From NCBI GenBank assembly GCA_963971225.1, contig OZ020268.1, positions 112,436,830-112,500,829 of the forward strand: a DNA stretch of 64,000 nt, read 5' to 3'. The notes beneath the pieces were generated by a model that worked only from the letters and a program-made list of their open reading frames with translations, did not search any database and had not been told where the DNA came from. Made by a program: the position numbers and the translations under genes. The stretch is from Melieria omissa (Eukaryota > Arthropoda > Insecta > Diptera > Ulidiidae). Of this stretch, positions 1 to 12,254 are shown piece by piece (within the stretch, counting starts at the first letter, position 1; each line of letters starts with the position of its first letter).

Positions 1-134
1 TAAAAATCATGTCAATAGGGTTATTGGTTCAGAAATTACAGTCAAAAACGGAAAATTTTTTGCGAAAACTAGATCTGTTACACAAAAACGGAGTATGGTT
101 TTGAAAACAGCGTGGAAAAACGATTCAGAATCAT

Positions 135-522
135 GTAAAAAAAAATTCAAAAAAATTGGAGGGAAAAGGTCACACATAACTCATTTGATAGAGGACCTCA
201 GTACATGAAAAAGGGCCAAATCCCTTGGCATATTGGATACAAATTAAGATAATGCCCTTGTGTAATTTTTCTTGAAATTAAAACAAAAGGATATGGTTTC
301 TTCAACTTCATATCATTAGCTTTCATTTGACGTAAAAATCATATTTTTCTGACATTTGAGTCAAAAGATATGATGTTTTACAAATTTTATGTAGGTGCAC
401 TAAGTCGACATTTTTAAACTGAAACTTTCCCGGAAAAATCCATTGGCCCTATTTAATGTGCTGAGGTCCTCTATTGAACGTGACATATTTGACCTTTTCC
501 CTTTTTTTAGTGTTGCACTGTG
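135..522. mobile_element. MITE, CACAGTGCAACAC family, copy 1 (left end eroded)
   Basis: The right end reads TGTTGCACTGTG (ending 522), and the subterminal block facing inward (AAAAGGTCACACATAACTC on the left, its inverse on the right) mirrors the better copy at 4654-5144. The left terminal heptamer is not recognisable. There is no coding capacity. Confidence 0.65.
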
Positions 523-1652
523 TAATTAATAAATATGTAATAATTATTTAATAATAATTAATTTTTATAAAATAATTTTTGAAGGTTTCAAATAAATTTG
601 TTCAGAAAACATCAAAAAACTTTAAGGAAACACCTTATAATCTTCAGAATATTCAAATCTACAACGTAAATCAACAAATGAACTTTAGCAAGCAATAAGT
701 AAACTTCAGAATTATCGAATCTAGTTGAGAAATGACAAATGAATTGTAAGGAATATCAAATGAGCTTCAATTTTTATTAATTTTTTTTTGTTATTTTCCT
801 TTTCGTAAATAACTGAAGTTTCAGAAAACTAGTTAAAATTTCTAATCATACTATTTATGCAAAATCTTGCAATGCATTTAATATACATACTTTGAAATTT
901 ATTTGATATATTTTTAAGAACATCTAATGCTCTCTGACTTAAATTCTCAACTTAGTTGACTTCTGAACAGCTCTTATAGCAGATGAAGTTCAATCACCTC
1001 ATACGAATAGTTGAATATCGAAATAATGCATTTGAATGTGTTTTGAGCTGCGTTAGTCTCAGCTAATCAATAAAATTGCTTCGCTTGAAGAAAACTGCAC
1101 ATCACAGAGAGAGAGTTGAGCGGCGTAGTGTGGAATGTTTTGGCGCTGCTTCAATTTCGACTATGTTGAAATTTTTGAAAGTGATCTACTTAACTCATCT
1201 CCGCTAGAGCATTGTGCACTCAGGCGAAAATTGTTACGCAATGAAATTCGCCAAGATCATAAGTGTTTTGTGCGCTAAATTTCCCGCTAACAGACTCTTT
1301 AATTTGAACAAAGCGAAAGCAATATTTACCGACAAGTGTACGAGAAAAAAACGCTTGCACACATATGAAATGATGTTTTTCCATTAAGACAGTCGTAAAC
1401 GAGGCGCTGCGTGCGAATGCACACACATTCACCCCCCTTGAGCGCACTGAGCCGCCACTGGTCATAATTGCTCGTTTACATAAGCGTCTTGGCCGCCGAG
1501 TAATTGCAGAAGCAATAAAACCATCGCGTGCCACCTGGCCGAAGCGAAACGCCAAAGCCCAACACCCAACAGTTACGCACAACACTAACCAAATCATTTT
1601 CACTTCTTTCTCTTTCTTTCCTGTGGCGCAAATATCTCTGCGGTCGGTGCAG
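523..1652. other. Non-coding stretch left of the C2 exon
   Basis: AT-rich DNA to about 1080, then a more mixed stretch that is probably the intron before the C2 exon. I see no earlier C2 exon and no element ends. Confidence 0.5.
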
Positions 1653-2285
1653 TTGGCAAACTCCGCCAAAGGTGTGGTGGAGCTGGCGCTGGAGGTGCGA
1701 GACCTGAACCTTGTGGCAGACGGCGAGGAAAGCGTCGTGACGATCATGGAGACCAAAGCAAACCCGGAGCTGGGTGGCGCCACGAATGGTGCACGCAACC
1801 CGCAGTGGAACCGCATGACGACCGAGATGCGGCGCAAAATGGGACTCGGCGGCAGCAACGCGCGACTGGCGGGCCCCCAGCACAGCCTGGCACTGCGCGT
1901 CACCACGGCGCGCATGCGCTGCAACCACAAGGTGAAGGACGAGCTGGAGAGCACGGCGGGCAGTGTGTACGTGAAGACAACCGTCTTCGAGCACGGCATC
2001 TACATAGACGCATGGAAGTCGGCCAACTTCTATCCGTCGCTTTCGACCAAGTGGAATGTGGGCGGCGACGCGGCCACGCTCGTTGTGCCGCTGCAGAGCC
2101 GCGCCAGTCTGGACAATGTGCACATTCGCACGACACTGGCCACCAAGACGAAGATGGGCAAGAAGCTGGTGCTGGGCACGGTGGTGGTGAGCGCGCGCGT
2201 CAGCGGCAGCGGCGCGGAGCACATGCAGGCGTTGCGCGATGCGCCGCTGAACGAACGCGTGCCCATGTGGCACTCGTATCAGTAG
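1653..2285 (+). CDS. Synaptotagmin-like protein, C-terminal exon with degenerate C2B domain (partial)
   Basis: This is the last coding exon of a longer gene whose earlier exons lie left of, or unrecognised within, the window. The frame is open from the only upstream AG (1651-1652, behind a CT-rich tract) to TAG at 2283-2285. The second half follows the C2B layout of synaptotagmins strand by strand: VYVKTTVFE for PYVKVWL, a VVPLQSRASLDNVHI segment for the strand after the loop, LVLGTVVVS for the IGxVxIS strand, and a C-terminal MQALRDAP...VPMWHSYQ that matches the HWxDMLxxPxxxVxxWHxL ending. The aspartates that bind calcium in active C2B domains are not visible at the expected places, so calcium-independent lipid or protein binding is inferred. 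The first 60 or so residues are not assigned. Codons are strongly GC3-biased, unlike the AT-rich flanks. The synaptotagmin family call is fairly sure; the paralogue (Syt14/16-like or other) is not. Confidence 0.72.
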   Translation: MANSAKGVVELALEVRDLNLVADGEESVVTIMETKANPELGGATNGARNPQWNRMTTEMRRKMGLGGSNARLAGPQHSLALRVTTARMRCNHKVKDELESTAGSVYVKTTVFEHGIYIDAWKSANFYPSLSTKWNVGGDAATLVVPLQSRASLDNVHIRTTLATKTKMGKKLVLGTVVVSARVSGSGAEHMQALRDAPLNERVPMWHSYQ

Positions 2286-2501
2286 AGCCAAGTCGGCGCG
2301 TGCCTCCAAATTTTTAGTCTAAATGATTTTTGTTTTATTTGTATTTATTGCAATCAATGCTTTCCTTGTTACGTGTCAGTAATCGACGAACCTTTAAATG
2401 CCATTTTAAATGAAATTTTATATTTACGTTACTTTAGTTAATTGTACTGCAACGATCTAACCGCTTTTAATTCATGTGTAATTAAAATTATTTAAACCAA
2501 A

Positions 2502-2507
2502 AATAAA
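2502..2507 (+). other. Poly(A) signal of the C2-domain gene
   Basis: An AATAAA lies 217 bases past the stop codon in an AT-rich 3' UTR. It is the first canonical signal after the stop. Confidence 0.55.
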
Positions 2508-3061
2508 CAAGCGATCACAGCAATCGATAAAGCAGCAACGACTTTAACTCTCTGCACTGGTTTCACTGCCCACCTGAGGACAATGCATTCCCTTTGAGTG
2601 CTGCTCCAGCGCACTATTGCCCACTACAATCCCGCGTTGAACTTCACTCAATCGATTTGTGCACTTTTTATCGTTTGCAAATATCAGCGACATTTGGCGG
2701 CGCACATGTTCGCGGTCGGCTTCTGCGACGTCCTTGAAACTCAATTTGCACTGTGCTCCAATTGTGGCTATCGCGATGCACTCAAGTGCGCATTTTATGT
2801 CCGCGACAAGTCCGAAATGCCGTTAATTGAGTGCACTATGCGCTGCCAGTCATCAGGCAGCCATCAGCCATCTGCCCTGCACTCGTAAAAATCAATTTAT
2901 CGATGAGCTGCTGCGATTCATGGCGCGGCACAAAGTGTCATCGGCGCTGCAGTCTGCTGGCGGCCACACGGTGTTTATTTACAATGAGATTGTTTGTTTT
3001 AACTTAAGGTCGTTGCAGACGCATGCGCTGTAAGTATAGTAAATAAAATAAACACAGTCCG

Positions 3062-3082
3062 ACACACACACACACACACACT
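3062..3082. repeat. (CA)n microsatellite
   Basis: An uninterrupted CA run of about 20 bases in AT-rich intergenic DNA. Confidence 0.8.
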
Positions 3083-3993
3083 CACATGTGTGCAAAGATA
3101 TTATGTCGAACATATGCAATTTTATCACTTTGACGATAAGCGATAACGGCTGCAGTGAGGGCGAATTTTTACAATTAAATAATGCAATAAAACGTAATAC
3201 ATATGCGAGATGTCGAAAATACATTTGGCATGACGGTCTTGTGGGCGAGTAGCGCGGAACTTCCCGCAACCATCCATGTTCTCGCCTTCGAGAGTAGTAA
3301 TAGTCTTTCAAATCTCATTTGGAACAAAGAAGGTCATCATTGGCAAGAAAATAAAAGACACTCCTATTTTGTTTACTATTAGTTACATAAACGTTGTAAA
3401 AATGATTATCAAGCTATGATTTGGTCGCATGAACCATAGCATTGATATGGGTAGGTAAGTTTATGTCCGACTCCAATGTTTTTGGAAATAATGGCTACGC
3501 ATATATTAATTGGGTGTTATTTGTTTTCTTAATATTAAACAGTATACCTACAAACTTCCGGACCAAATGAAGTAAAAAAAATATAAATACGAAATGCTCA
3601 TACTGCATTTACATACACTTATTTATATACATATAATTATATTTAAATATAGTATTCCCAAAGTCATTCCTAGGCAAGACCAAATCAATGTCCAAAGAAC
3701 TCTCGTAGTACAAGCATTTTTGGCATCATTGATTTGGTTAAGGCCAACATTAACAAACTCAGACCGTCGCAGAGAATTGGATGAATTATTGAAGTTGAAT
3801 ATTTCAATTGGTTGTACAGACGGGTAGTCAATAAGCCCATTGATGATATTAAATACAAAATTTAAGAAGAGAACAAATTCTCTTCTATGGGTAGATTTAA
3901 GGTTCAAAAGATGAAAACAAAACTCATAGGAAAGAATGGGATCGGAAATTTCAAGGACTGAAAAGCAATTTTTCAAAAATAATTTTTCAAAAA

Positions 3994-4199
3994 CAGTTGT
4001 GTCTGGATATAGTGAACTAATTATTGCAAGGCCTGTTCACAGTATTGAGGCTGTTCACTATATCAAAGTTAACGTTTTTGTTCAAAAACTACTAAAAATA
4101 AACTTTTTGTTTTTTGCTTGAAATTGCTTTAAAAATTTTTTTCAATATTTAGAGGCGCCATGTCAAAATTTGGGTGTTCACTATACCCATATACGACTG
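3994..4199. mobile_element. pogo-like MITE, CAGTYGTGTCTGG ends, copy 1
   Basis: About 206 bp, with terminal inverted repeats CAG..GTGTCTGGATATAGTGAA and its inverse; the right flank is TA. It shares its whole body with the copy at 8847-9068. The CAGT start and TA target are typical of pogo/Tc1-type elements. Confidence 0.75.
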
Positions 4200-4653
4200 T
4201 ATAATCATATATTTCGGGCAAAAAATATGCTGCTAAATAATATGCTTTCTGAAATAAATGTTCTATGTTTGTTATTGTATGAACAAAATAATTAAATATT
4301 TTTAGTTTTGTGAACAATTTGGCTTTAAAAGATTAGGGCTATTAAAAACATAATATTACTATGACTTTATTACTTTGATGATGCGTGTGAATATGTGCTG
4401 AGGAAGGGGCTGTTGATCAGTTTAAACTACATACACAGTACGAGCGTCTAAGTTGTATTTTCTGCCCATTTCAGCATTTTTTTTGTTTTATAACAAACTC
4501 TAAAACATAAAAATACTTTACTAAAACTTTATTTAAAAGTTGTTTAACATATGAAACGATTGTGAGTGAATAGTATATTTAATAGAAATTTAAAGTATTA
4601 GGTTTAAGAACTTCTCTAGTTCTTCTAGTTAACTTCTCTGAGTTAAAAAATTA

Positions 4654-5144
4654 CACAGTGCAGCAAATTAAAAAAAAATTACGAGGGACAAGGTCAAACA
4701 TGCCTCATTCGATAGAGCACTTCAGTAGTTGAAAAAGTGTCAAGGGATTTTTCCGGTATGTTCGAGTTTTTTTAAAATGCAGTTTAAAGATGGCGGCTTA
4801 ATGCCCCTTACTGAGACTTTTAAAACACCATATCAAATGTCAGAAAGGAATAATTTTTACGTCAAATGAAAGCTAATGATATAAAGTCGAAGTAACAATA
4901 TCCTTTGTGAAAAATTTTATGAAAAAGGACATAAAGGACATCAACTAAATTTGTATCCTTAAATATCCTGAAAACCTTGAGAGCTAAATTTATATAAATG
5001 ACTTTGGTAAAAAGCATTCAAAGATCCATATTGCATATTCATTTTATTTCCCGGAAAAAAACGCTTGACACTTTTTCAACTACTGAGGTCCTCTATCGAA
5101 TGAGACATGTTGGACCTTGTCCCTTTTTGTAGTGTTGCACTGTG
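4654..5144. mobile_element. MITE, CACAGTGCAACAC family, copy 2, TTA target duplication
   Basis: The element is 491 bp. Its ends are CACAGTGCAGCA on the left and the inverse of CACAGTGCAACAC on the right, flanked by TTA at 4651-4653 and 5145-5147. Inner inverted blocks (GAGGGACAAGGTCAAACATG, about 4683) follow. A 3-bp TWA duplication fits PIF/Harbinger, or less well CACTA elements. No ORF. Confidence 0.75.
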
Positions 5145-5400
5145 TTATTAATAATTATAATTTGTCCGCATATCTTAGAAAATTCAAATCATCGTTTACC
5201 GGCTCCGCGTGCAATATTTGAATATTGATAACCACAATTGCCCTCACTATGATAAGAAACATTTTTGTTTCTTTGCCTGATTTACTGTTGGTCAATAATT
5301 TCAATTAATTGTTTTCCCCGTAAAAACATTAGAAAACAGCCACAACATTCATCATTTGAGAAAACCAAATATTGGTATAAATTCGGTTTATAAACACTTT

Positions 5401-5674
5401 AGCACGACTACGGTTTCCGTGACGCCGCCATTTGAGGGTGTCTTTAGATAGATCGCCCAAAAATAAGTCGAAAATTATGAATACAATTTTTCGATATCTC
5501 GAAAACGAAGCGAGGTTCAAAGTTTCTACATTGGCATATTGTGCATATCGTGTTCGATATCTCGAAAACGAAGCGAGATATCGACAAATTTTATTCATCA
5601 TTTTCGATTTATTTTCGGTGAATCTATCCAAAAACATCATCAAATGGCGGCGCCACGGAAACCGTACTATCCCC
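5401..5674. mobile_element. Mutator/hAT-like MITE with TACGGTTTCCGTG ends, copy 1
   Basis: Long inverted ends share TACGGTTTCCGTGNCGCCGC and the flanks are AACACTTT at 5393-5400 and 5675-5682, an 8-bp target duplication. The interior has two copies of a GATATCTCGAAAACGAAGCG motif and can fold back on itself. No ORF of note. The second copy is at 47124-47302. Confidence 0.78.
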
Positions 5675-6130
5675 AACACTTTTAAAAACATAAATATTTG
5701 CGTCATAAATATTTTCAACTATACTGTACTATACAACTTTATTTAGGAAAACTATCTCAATATCGTCGCATCCCGTTTGCAAGATCACTTACGCCAAAAC
5801 TGACGTCTGGCAACATGTTGCGGCAACATCGTCACAAATGTTTCTTCATACTCAAACGGATGCATGGAGCGTGCAAGTATTTTTTTGAGGCTTTGTTGTT
5901 TTCCTTATGAAAACTTCCTCAACGCAAGTACGGAGACCGCAACCAACGCTACAGACGCACGAAGAATTTTCATGCCGTGTTCAAAAATACACACAGCGCG
6001 CACCCAAGAGTCAACTCTCGCCGCAGTCGGCGCGATCGTCGGAGAATAAACAAAAATGAATGAAAAATCGTATTGAAAATTTTCTCGCGGCGGGTCTGGA
6101 GCCGCAATCACATTACAGCCGCGACCACAA

Positions 6131-6168
6131 TCAGCCAGTCGGTTGGAAATCGTTGCCGGATACGGACG
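6131..6168 (+). promoter_or_regulatory. Candidate core promoter: initiator plus DPE
   Basis: CCAGTC with its A at 6137 resembles the arthropod initiator (TCAGTY). GGACGT begins at 6164, which is exactly +28 from that A, the spacing required for a fly DPE. The site lies in a GC- and CpG-richer island (5.8-7.1 kb) with no TATA box and no repeats. It would drive transcription to the right. The exon end and the gene served are not determined; a UTR exon of the protease gene is possible. Motifs this short also occur by chance. Confidence 0.4.
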
Positions 6169-6637
6169 TCTGAACGGTTAACGGTGTTGCGCGCGAGTGA
6201 AACAATACATACAGCTCGCGAAGCTAGCGAATCTTTCGATAACGTGCAATCAAACGAAATAGCAAAGTGCTAAATAGCGAAAACTGTGTCGCTTTGTGCA
6301 ATGCGCTAACAGGCTGCGTCCGAGCGTTCAAGTTTTTATTGCGAGTTGCCGAAAGGCGATCAATACAAAGCAGCTGTGAACTGGCCAGTGACCACAAACA
6401 AAACCGTAAAACAGCTGGCATTGAACTTTTGCAGCAAACGTTGCGGATTTGAATGGTTTACCTCCAAAAAGAATTAAGGTGCGCTGCTGCTGCTGGATCG
6501 AACGATCGCTGCTGCATTAATTGCGTTCGCTCGGTCAACGTGCATAAAATTTATTGTTTTGCCTCATTCATAAACACCGCGCACAGGCCAAAAGCTTGGC
6601 GCGCATTGGCATTCACTCATCTATCCAACCAACAAAT

Positions 6638-6672
6638 CATCCATTCACTCACTCACTCACTCGCTCACTCAA
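6638..6672. repeat. (CACT)n tract
   Basis: Repeated TCAC/CACT units (ATTCACTCACTCACTCACTC and on) within the GC-richer island downstream of the candidate promoter. Confidence 0.7.
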
Positions 6673-8531
6673 GCATACGTTCGGCGTGGCGTGCGTCCAT
6701 TCTGGTGCTCGATGCGCTTGTCATTCATCACCACCTAATCGCAAGACATGCAAAAAGTGCTAAATGCTGTTTGGCGGCTAAAGAGGCGCATAAATGCGCG
6801 GCACGCAGCGCTGATAATCGCGTAAATGTTGCACGGCATGTCGCGGCACGGACGGATTCGAATGCGCGCTTGCATGCATCAAAATGCTAACAAGAAAATT
6901 GGACATTTTTTTGCATAAAGTGCAAAAGGCAGCCTTTAATTGCTGGTGTTAATACACCAAATGCGCAAACGTTTTGCATGTTCACATAGTTTCGCAGCGC
7001 TGCCACTGACAATTGAGATGCTGCTGCGCGGGCGCGACAAGTGGCAGATTGGGGAAAATGATTGGCTGTGCATCCAACACGCGTACGTCGTCCAACAGGC
7101 GGCACGATTTAAGCTATCGAGTTTCCATTAGAGGCCAAGTCAATTCAAACACACACACACACACACATATGCACCCAACGGTGGCAAATTACTCGTAAAT
7201 AGAAAACAACATTCGTCTGTGCGGCGGTTGTCAGCAGTTAATGAATTCCAAATTAAGTCAATAATTTAAATTAATCTTCATGCACACAAAGCCATTCACA
7301 CTTTCATACATGTACCAACACCCACACACTCACATGTACTCACACGCACACGCCATATGCAACCACCACTTCCTCTACGCCATTTGTCTAAAATGCATCC
7401 GCTGCAGCTAATCGATTGACGACCACTTCATCTGCCACTGCCCACTTACGGCTAATACAATAAAAACAACAAAAAACAACAGCTAAGCAGCAATGTTAAT
7501 GAACACAACAACAACCAAAACTTTTAAATATCGATAAATGTTAATATTGAAAAATTAACCAAACTACAAAAAAATTTATGAATATGTTGGTGGCTTTAGT
7601 CGACTTATTGCTACTCTACACGAGTAACCCACTGCACCGACTACCTTTGTTTTGAAAAACGGTCTAACAGGTGCATTGTCAATTCTCAAATGATCAACTT
7701 TGGTCTTACTTTTTTCAAATTAAGTAATTTAAAAAAGGTTCTCAGGCCTTTTTTCAAAAAAATTATATATAAAAAAAAATAAGTGGAAAAGTCTAAATCA
7801 AAAAATGTAAACAAGGAAAGCAGAGAAATCAGGTAACAATTTTTCCTGTGCCACAGCACCTACTCTGACAAAGTGGGTTTGACTAATAAATTAGTTGTAA
7901 AAAAGAGTTTTAGATGAAGGCTTGCAATGCCCTGTTGACTTTGTCAACGGGTTAACGTGAACGAATACATGAACTGGGTATGTTTGCAAATATGCGTACG
8001 TCAAATATTTATTTAGTTTGGTTTAATACACTTTTATTGAAATATAATTCCTGTGGACATTTTGACAAAACTGTTTCGAAACATGCAATCTTCTCTTAAG
8101 ATATAACAGAAGGTACTTTTCTTATAAATAGTATACATATATAAACTTAAACACCCTTCTATTGGTCTAATCGTACAATTTCTATGAGTTTTAGTTACAT
8201 AGGTTCATTTTTTTTAATAAGAAGTGAGCCATATTGATTCCAACTCGAGCAACTTAGTTGCATACAAACTTACCGGAAAGAAATGAAAATCCAAATTTTT
8301 TAATTACAAATATTTTTATAAATTTTGCCAATGTATACAACAAATGCTTCTGAGAAGGTTTTTGCGAACTCATGACTTTTTAAATTAAACGACACAGATT
8401 AAAATTACTTGTCTACTCCTCTAAATATTTGATCATGGCTTATGTAATGTAAGATAAAATTAAAATACACCTACAAAATTTTTTCGTTATAAGCAAATTG
8501 TTTCGTTATATATACTATATACTCAACTTAA

Positions 8532-8614
8532 CCCTTTCAGTCAAAATGTCCAATATATTGGACTACAGCCCATACAATTCATACAGGACGGGTTTATTTT
8601 CATGTCGGAAAGGG
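8532..8614. mobile_element. Tiny TTAA MITE (about 83 bp), CCCTTTCAGTC ends, copy 1
   Basis: A TTAA at 8528-8531 precedes CCCTTTCAGTC. The right end is the near-inverse GACATGAAAG-type sequence ending in GGG, but the right TTAA has decayed to TTTT. The interior matches the inverted copy at 19016-19093 almost throughout. Confidence 0.7.
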
Positions 8615-8846
8615 TTTTTTATTTTCAATATAGCATAGGCGTATTTAAGAGTTTTTGTTGTTATCAGTACATCGACTTCTTGAATTAGTTAACTCATGAA
8701 AAAATATGTCAGATTTGTCTTAAAAGTGAACAGTCGAAGAATGCTCACAATGATATGTAGCTCAGTCATATCTAGCAGAAACGCAATCACAACTCATATA
8801 AATGTGCTCATTATGTAAACAAAAAATTATATTAAAAATTATTATA

Positions 8847-9068
8847 CAGTGGTGTCTGGATATAGTGAACTAATTATTGCAAGGCCTGTTCACTGTATTG
8901 AGATTGTTCACTATATCAAGGTTAATATTTTTGTTCAAAAACTCGTTTTATTTGCTCAAAGTACACTTTTTGCTTTTTGCTTGAAAACTTTTTTCTATAT
9001 TTAAAAGCTCGATGTCAAAATTTGGGTGTTCACTATATCGAGGTGTTCACTATACCCAGACACGACTG
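8847..9068. mobile_element. pogo-like MITE, CAGTYGTGTCTGG ends, copy 2
   Basis: 222 bp, flanked by TA on both sides (8845-8846 and 9069-9070). The ends are CAGTGGTGTCTGGATATAGT and the inverse of CAGTCGTGTCTGGGTATAGT. Non-coding. Confidence 0.82.
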
Positions 9069-9129
9069 TACATTTCTTTGCATGCTAGTTCGAATTGTAA
9101 TAATTTACTGGTCATAAAAACCCACTACC

Positions 9130-9315
9130 GGGTTACGCACTGCAGTGAAAATTCTTTCCAATTGATGAAACCAAAAGGTAATAAATAACTTGGTCCTTCA
9201 CTGGAGACTCGGTCTTTGTCATCGTCGTCGACTTCCAACTATCGCATCGAAGACCTTTCTCGACTCTTTATCGTCCATACGGCAGACATAGACAAGATTT
9301 AACCATAGTTGAGCA
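9130..9315 (-). mobile_element. LINE remnant (3' end of an ORF2-type frame)
   Basis: On the minus strand this block resembles the block at 32930-33200 and carries the GHV-MRMD-like tail seen downstream of the reverse transcriptase in some non-LTR elements (a short fragment about clan, size and DNA-binding). It is heavily broken. The call rests on a pattern match only. Confidence 0.35.
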
Positions 9316-9543
9316 AATCTACCACATACATGTATGTATGTAGGTAAATTGACCACGGTTACTATTCGACCAAAATTTTGTTAAACAGATGTTTCAAGAA
9401 AAGTTACAAAAATGTAGAAAATGTAACCATAACTAAAGAACGAAGTCCCCGTCGTTGTTCTTCCTGTAGCCCATCAAAAATATCCAAATTAAAAAAGCAC
9501 AATGAACAAAGTTCATTACGATTTGTATTATTACGTCGGTATA

Positions 9544-9693
9544 CAGGGGCGGATTCAGAAAAATATTTCGGGGGGCGGTTTCAAAAAGTAATTCTTTAAT
9601 ATTTATAAAATGCCTTTTAATTTGTATGTAGTTTAAAAGTAGATTCTTATATATCGGGGGGTTTCAACCCCAACCCCCCTGAAACCGTCACTG
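9544..9693. mobile_element. hAT MITE, copy 1, 8-bp target duplication
   Basis: 150 bp from CAGGGGCGGATTCAG to the inverse of CAGTGACGGTTTCAG, flanked by TCGGTATA and TCAGTATA (7 of 8 match). CAG..CTG ends plus an 8-bp duplication define the hAT type. Confidence 0.82.
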
Positions 9694-9701
9694 TCAGTAT
9701 A

Positions 9702-12250
9702 CATTTCTTCCCTGCTAACTACCTGCGAGCAAACCAAAAACAATCCAAAAGTAACCATTTTAGTTAAAAGTAACCAACTGTGGCAACCGTCAGACTGACT
9801 GTACTGAACCAATAAGTCGAACTGTGCCAACTGCAGTGCTCTCGCTAGCTGCGCGGCTGTTAGTTTTTTGTTGTTGTTTCATTGATGGTTCTTCAGCGTT
9901 CTTAATTCATATGAAAATTCGTTAGCGTGGCGTAAAACGCCGAATGTCTATTTCCCACATGCTGTTTAATGTTTTGTTGTTGTTTAATGACTTGCTGCCG
10001 TTGATGGCAGCGTAAATACAGCAATACACACAAACTATATAAATATCAATGGTGCGCCTACATGCACATTTACGAACCAACAACAACCTAAACACCAACA
10101 ACAACAACAACAAACTTACAAGTAGTCACACGTACCCCAACTGGGGAAGTTGTAATTTATTGTCGCGCGTGTGTCTGTCTGGCTGACTGCGCGTCCAATA
10201 GTCCGACCGGCAGTAAAAAGCCATTGCCGGCGCAGCGTTTAGTGCATCATTTGCTGAAATTCGCATTTGGCCAGATTTCGTCACCGCCAAAGCGCTGCAG
10301 GCACGGCCGCGCCGAGCGTGCAATTGCAAAGTGGTTCGAACAGACCATAAACCCACACAACCGGCGCAGACCCCAGCTCGGCGGCCAATGGCGGTTGTCG
10401 GTCGAATTGCAGTCGCAGTCCGCCAGTCTGACGAGAACGCCGCCAGACATTGCGGCCGCCAGTTTGTCTACTATTTCAATTGTTGCTGTTTTTATTTATT
10501 ATTTTCCAATGCAGACATGACCGCGCACCCCCCACAATGCAACAACAAGCACATTGAAACGCAAAGAATTGCTTTGAGCTGCGCTGCGAGTGCGAGCGTT
10601 GGTTGAGTTGCATGCAGTCGTCGAACGACGCAAAGTGGGGTCGACACTGGTTGCAGACGGACGCGCGAACGGATGTTGCGTGTTGGCCAAAATTATTGCC
10701 GACCGCTGCAACGATATGTATTAATGCTATGAAAGCAAACAAAAACAAAAACAAATTTGTGGCCGTTGTCCGCAGTTTGCAGCTCATAAGCGCTGCAGGC
10801 CGTCACTTGGCCAAGCTGGTCAAATTTCATTCATAATTTTAGACATTCCCCGTAAGTGTGACTGGTTTGCGTGCAAATGGCTTCATGCACATTTTGTGTG
10901 TCGCATGCGCATTCATAAATATATATGTAAAAGTGTGAGTCTGTATAAACGAATGCGAGTGGTTTGCTGTTTTCGTATCGCACAATTTTCGGGCTTTCCG
11001 AAATTTAGTTGAAACATTTGCTTTTGATTTAGCAAAAAACATTCAAATCCAAATGCAAAAATGTTTATTTTGGTGGAATTTTTAATTTACGAAAACTCGC
11101 CTACCCGCTTTAACTTGTAATATTACATGGCTACGGTATGCGTGTTTACAATTGGAATCTTTGAACTGCATAAATATTTGGTTGTTCGCCATTAGTGTGG
11201 GCCTTCACTCTGCAAAGCGAATGGAAATAAATAATAAACAGCAATAGTATTCTGAATTTTTAATTAAAACCAACATTTTATGTAATCTTTCTACGTTAAG
11301 TGCATCACTTTGAAGCACAAAAAAAGTGTTGTTGGGAGGTTTTTTTGACTCCGTAGCCAATAATGACTGCAACACCAAAAAAGGTGTTTTGGGAAACTTG
11401 GAAACTTAAATTGGATTTTTCAATTTAAAAAATTAATTATTAAATTAAAGTTAGGTTGTCTTGGGTGCAGAATTAAACATAAGAACAAACAAAACAAGGA
11501 ATTATTAAAAAAAAATCTTTTGCATTGCTTTGGATAATTATTCAAAGAAGCTACGAGAAAAATTTCAATCCATTCAGATAAGGAAGAACATTATTTATGA
11601 TATCTATATGTATAACTTTTTGATGACTTAACTTGGTACCTTTTTTGGTATTTCAAGAAATTCAAAAAGTCAAATATTTACCAAAAAATCTAACATTGTT
11701 GGTCGTATGGAATCGGAAATAAGTCTGGCAATGCACTCTGTTTCCCATTCAAATTATCTCTAAGAATCCTCTGAGGAAAAAAGCATGATTGTCTAAGCAT
11801 GATCAATCCATCAGAGTTAGTCGGGCTGTCATTTATATACGCCATGAAGGAAATTCAGCTGAATTTATGCTACAGTCATTAAAAATTGGATCTTCAGTGT
11901 TAAACCGTGGGGACATTTGAACAACGTAATATTCCAAATCTACTTAATGCCATAAAAATCCTTTTAATTGAAAAAAAAACTTGCATGTGGTTATCTCACA
12001 TAACTGTTAATGTAAAAAATGTAAACTTGGCACCTTAGATATCACAAATCTACTCAGATTTGTTCAAAGATTGGGTTGATTCACAAAATCTTAAAGTGAC
12101 GGAAGAATGTAGACCAATAGTCAATTTGTGGTATCTTAATTTAGATGAACAAATGTTTTAGTTTCAGGAAATATTTAAGTGGTATAACAAAATAACAATG
12201 GCCACCTTGTCTATTGATTTAGATAAAATTATATATAAGTTTCTCAGAAC
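9702..12250. other. Intergenic; GC-richer island at 10.1-10.8 kb
   Basis: An AAC-rich tract at 10077-10112 leads into a GC-richer, element-free island. From 10.85 kb on the DNA is AT-rich. No credible gene; open frames overlap on both strands. Confidence 0.4.
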
Positions 12251-12254
12251 ATTT

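Larger units (their letters stand above)
5683..8527. other. GC-richer, repeat-poor island with promoter candidate, then AT-rich flank
   Basis: From about 5.8 to 7.1 kb CpG-containing words are frequent and no transposon ends occur; the Inr/DPE site and an ATG at 6453 followed by AAG|GTGCGC at 6478 lie here. CA-rich tracts follow at about 7150 and 7320. Beyond 7.5 kb the DNA is AT-rich and I see nothing in it. Confidence 0.45.

Noticed and set aside
1476..2309. Long minus-strand ORF opposite the C2 exon
   Set aside because: It mirrors the GC-rich sense exon; the product is His/Arg-rich without domain features, while the sense frame matches C2B.
4654..4660. Transib/RAG-type recombination signal at the MITE tip
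   Set aside because: The heptamer matches CACAGTG, but no nonamer is seen and the target duplication is 3 bp (TTA), not the 5 bp typical of Transib.
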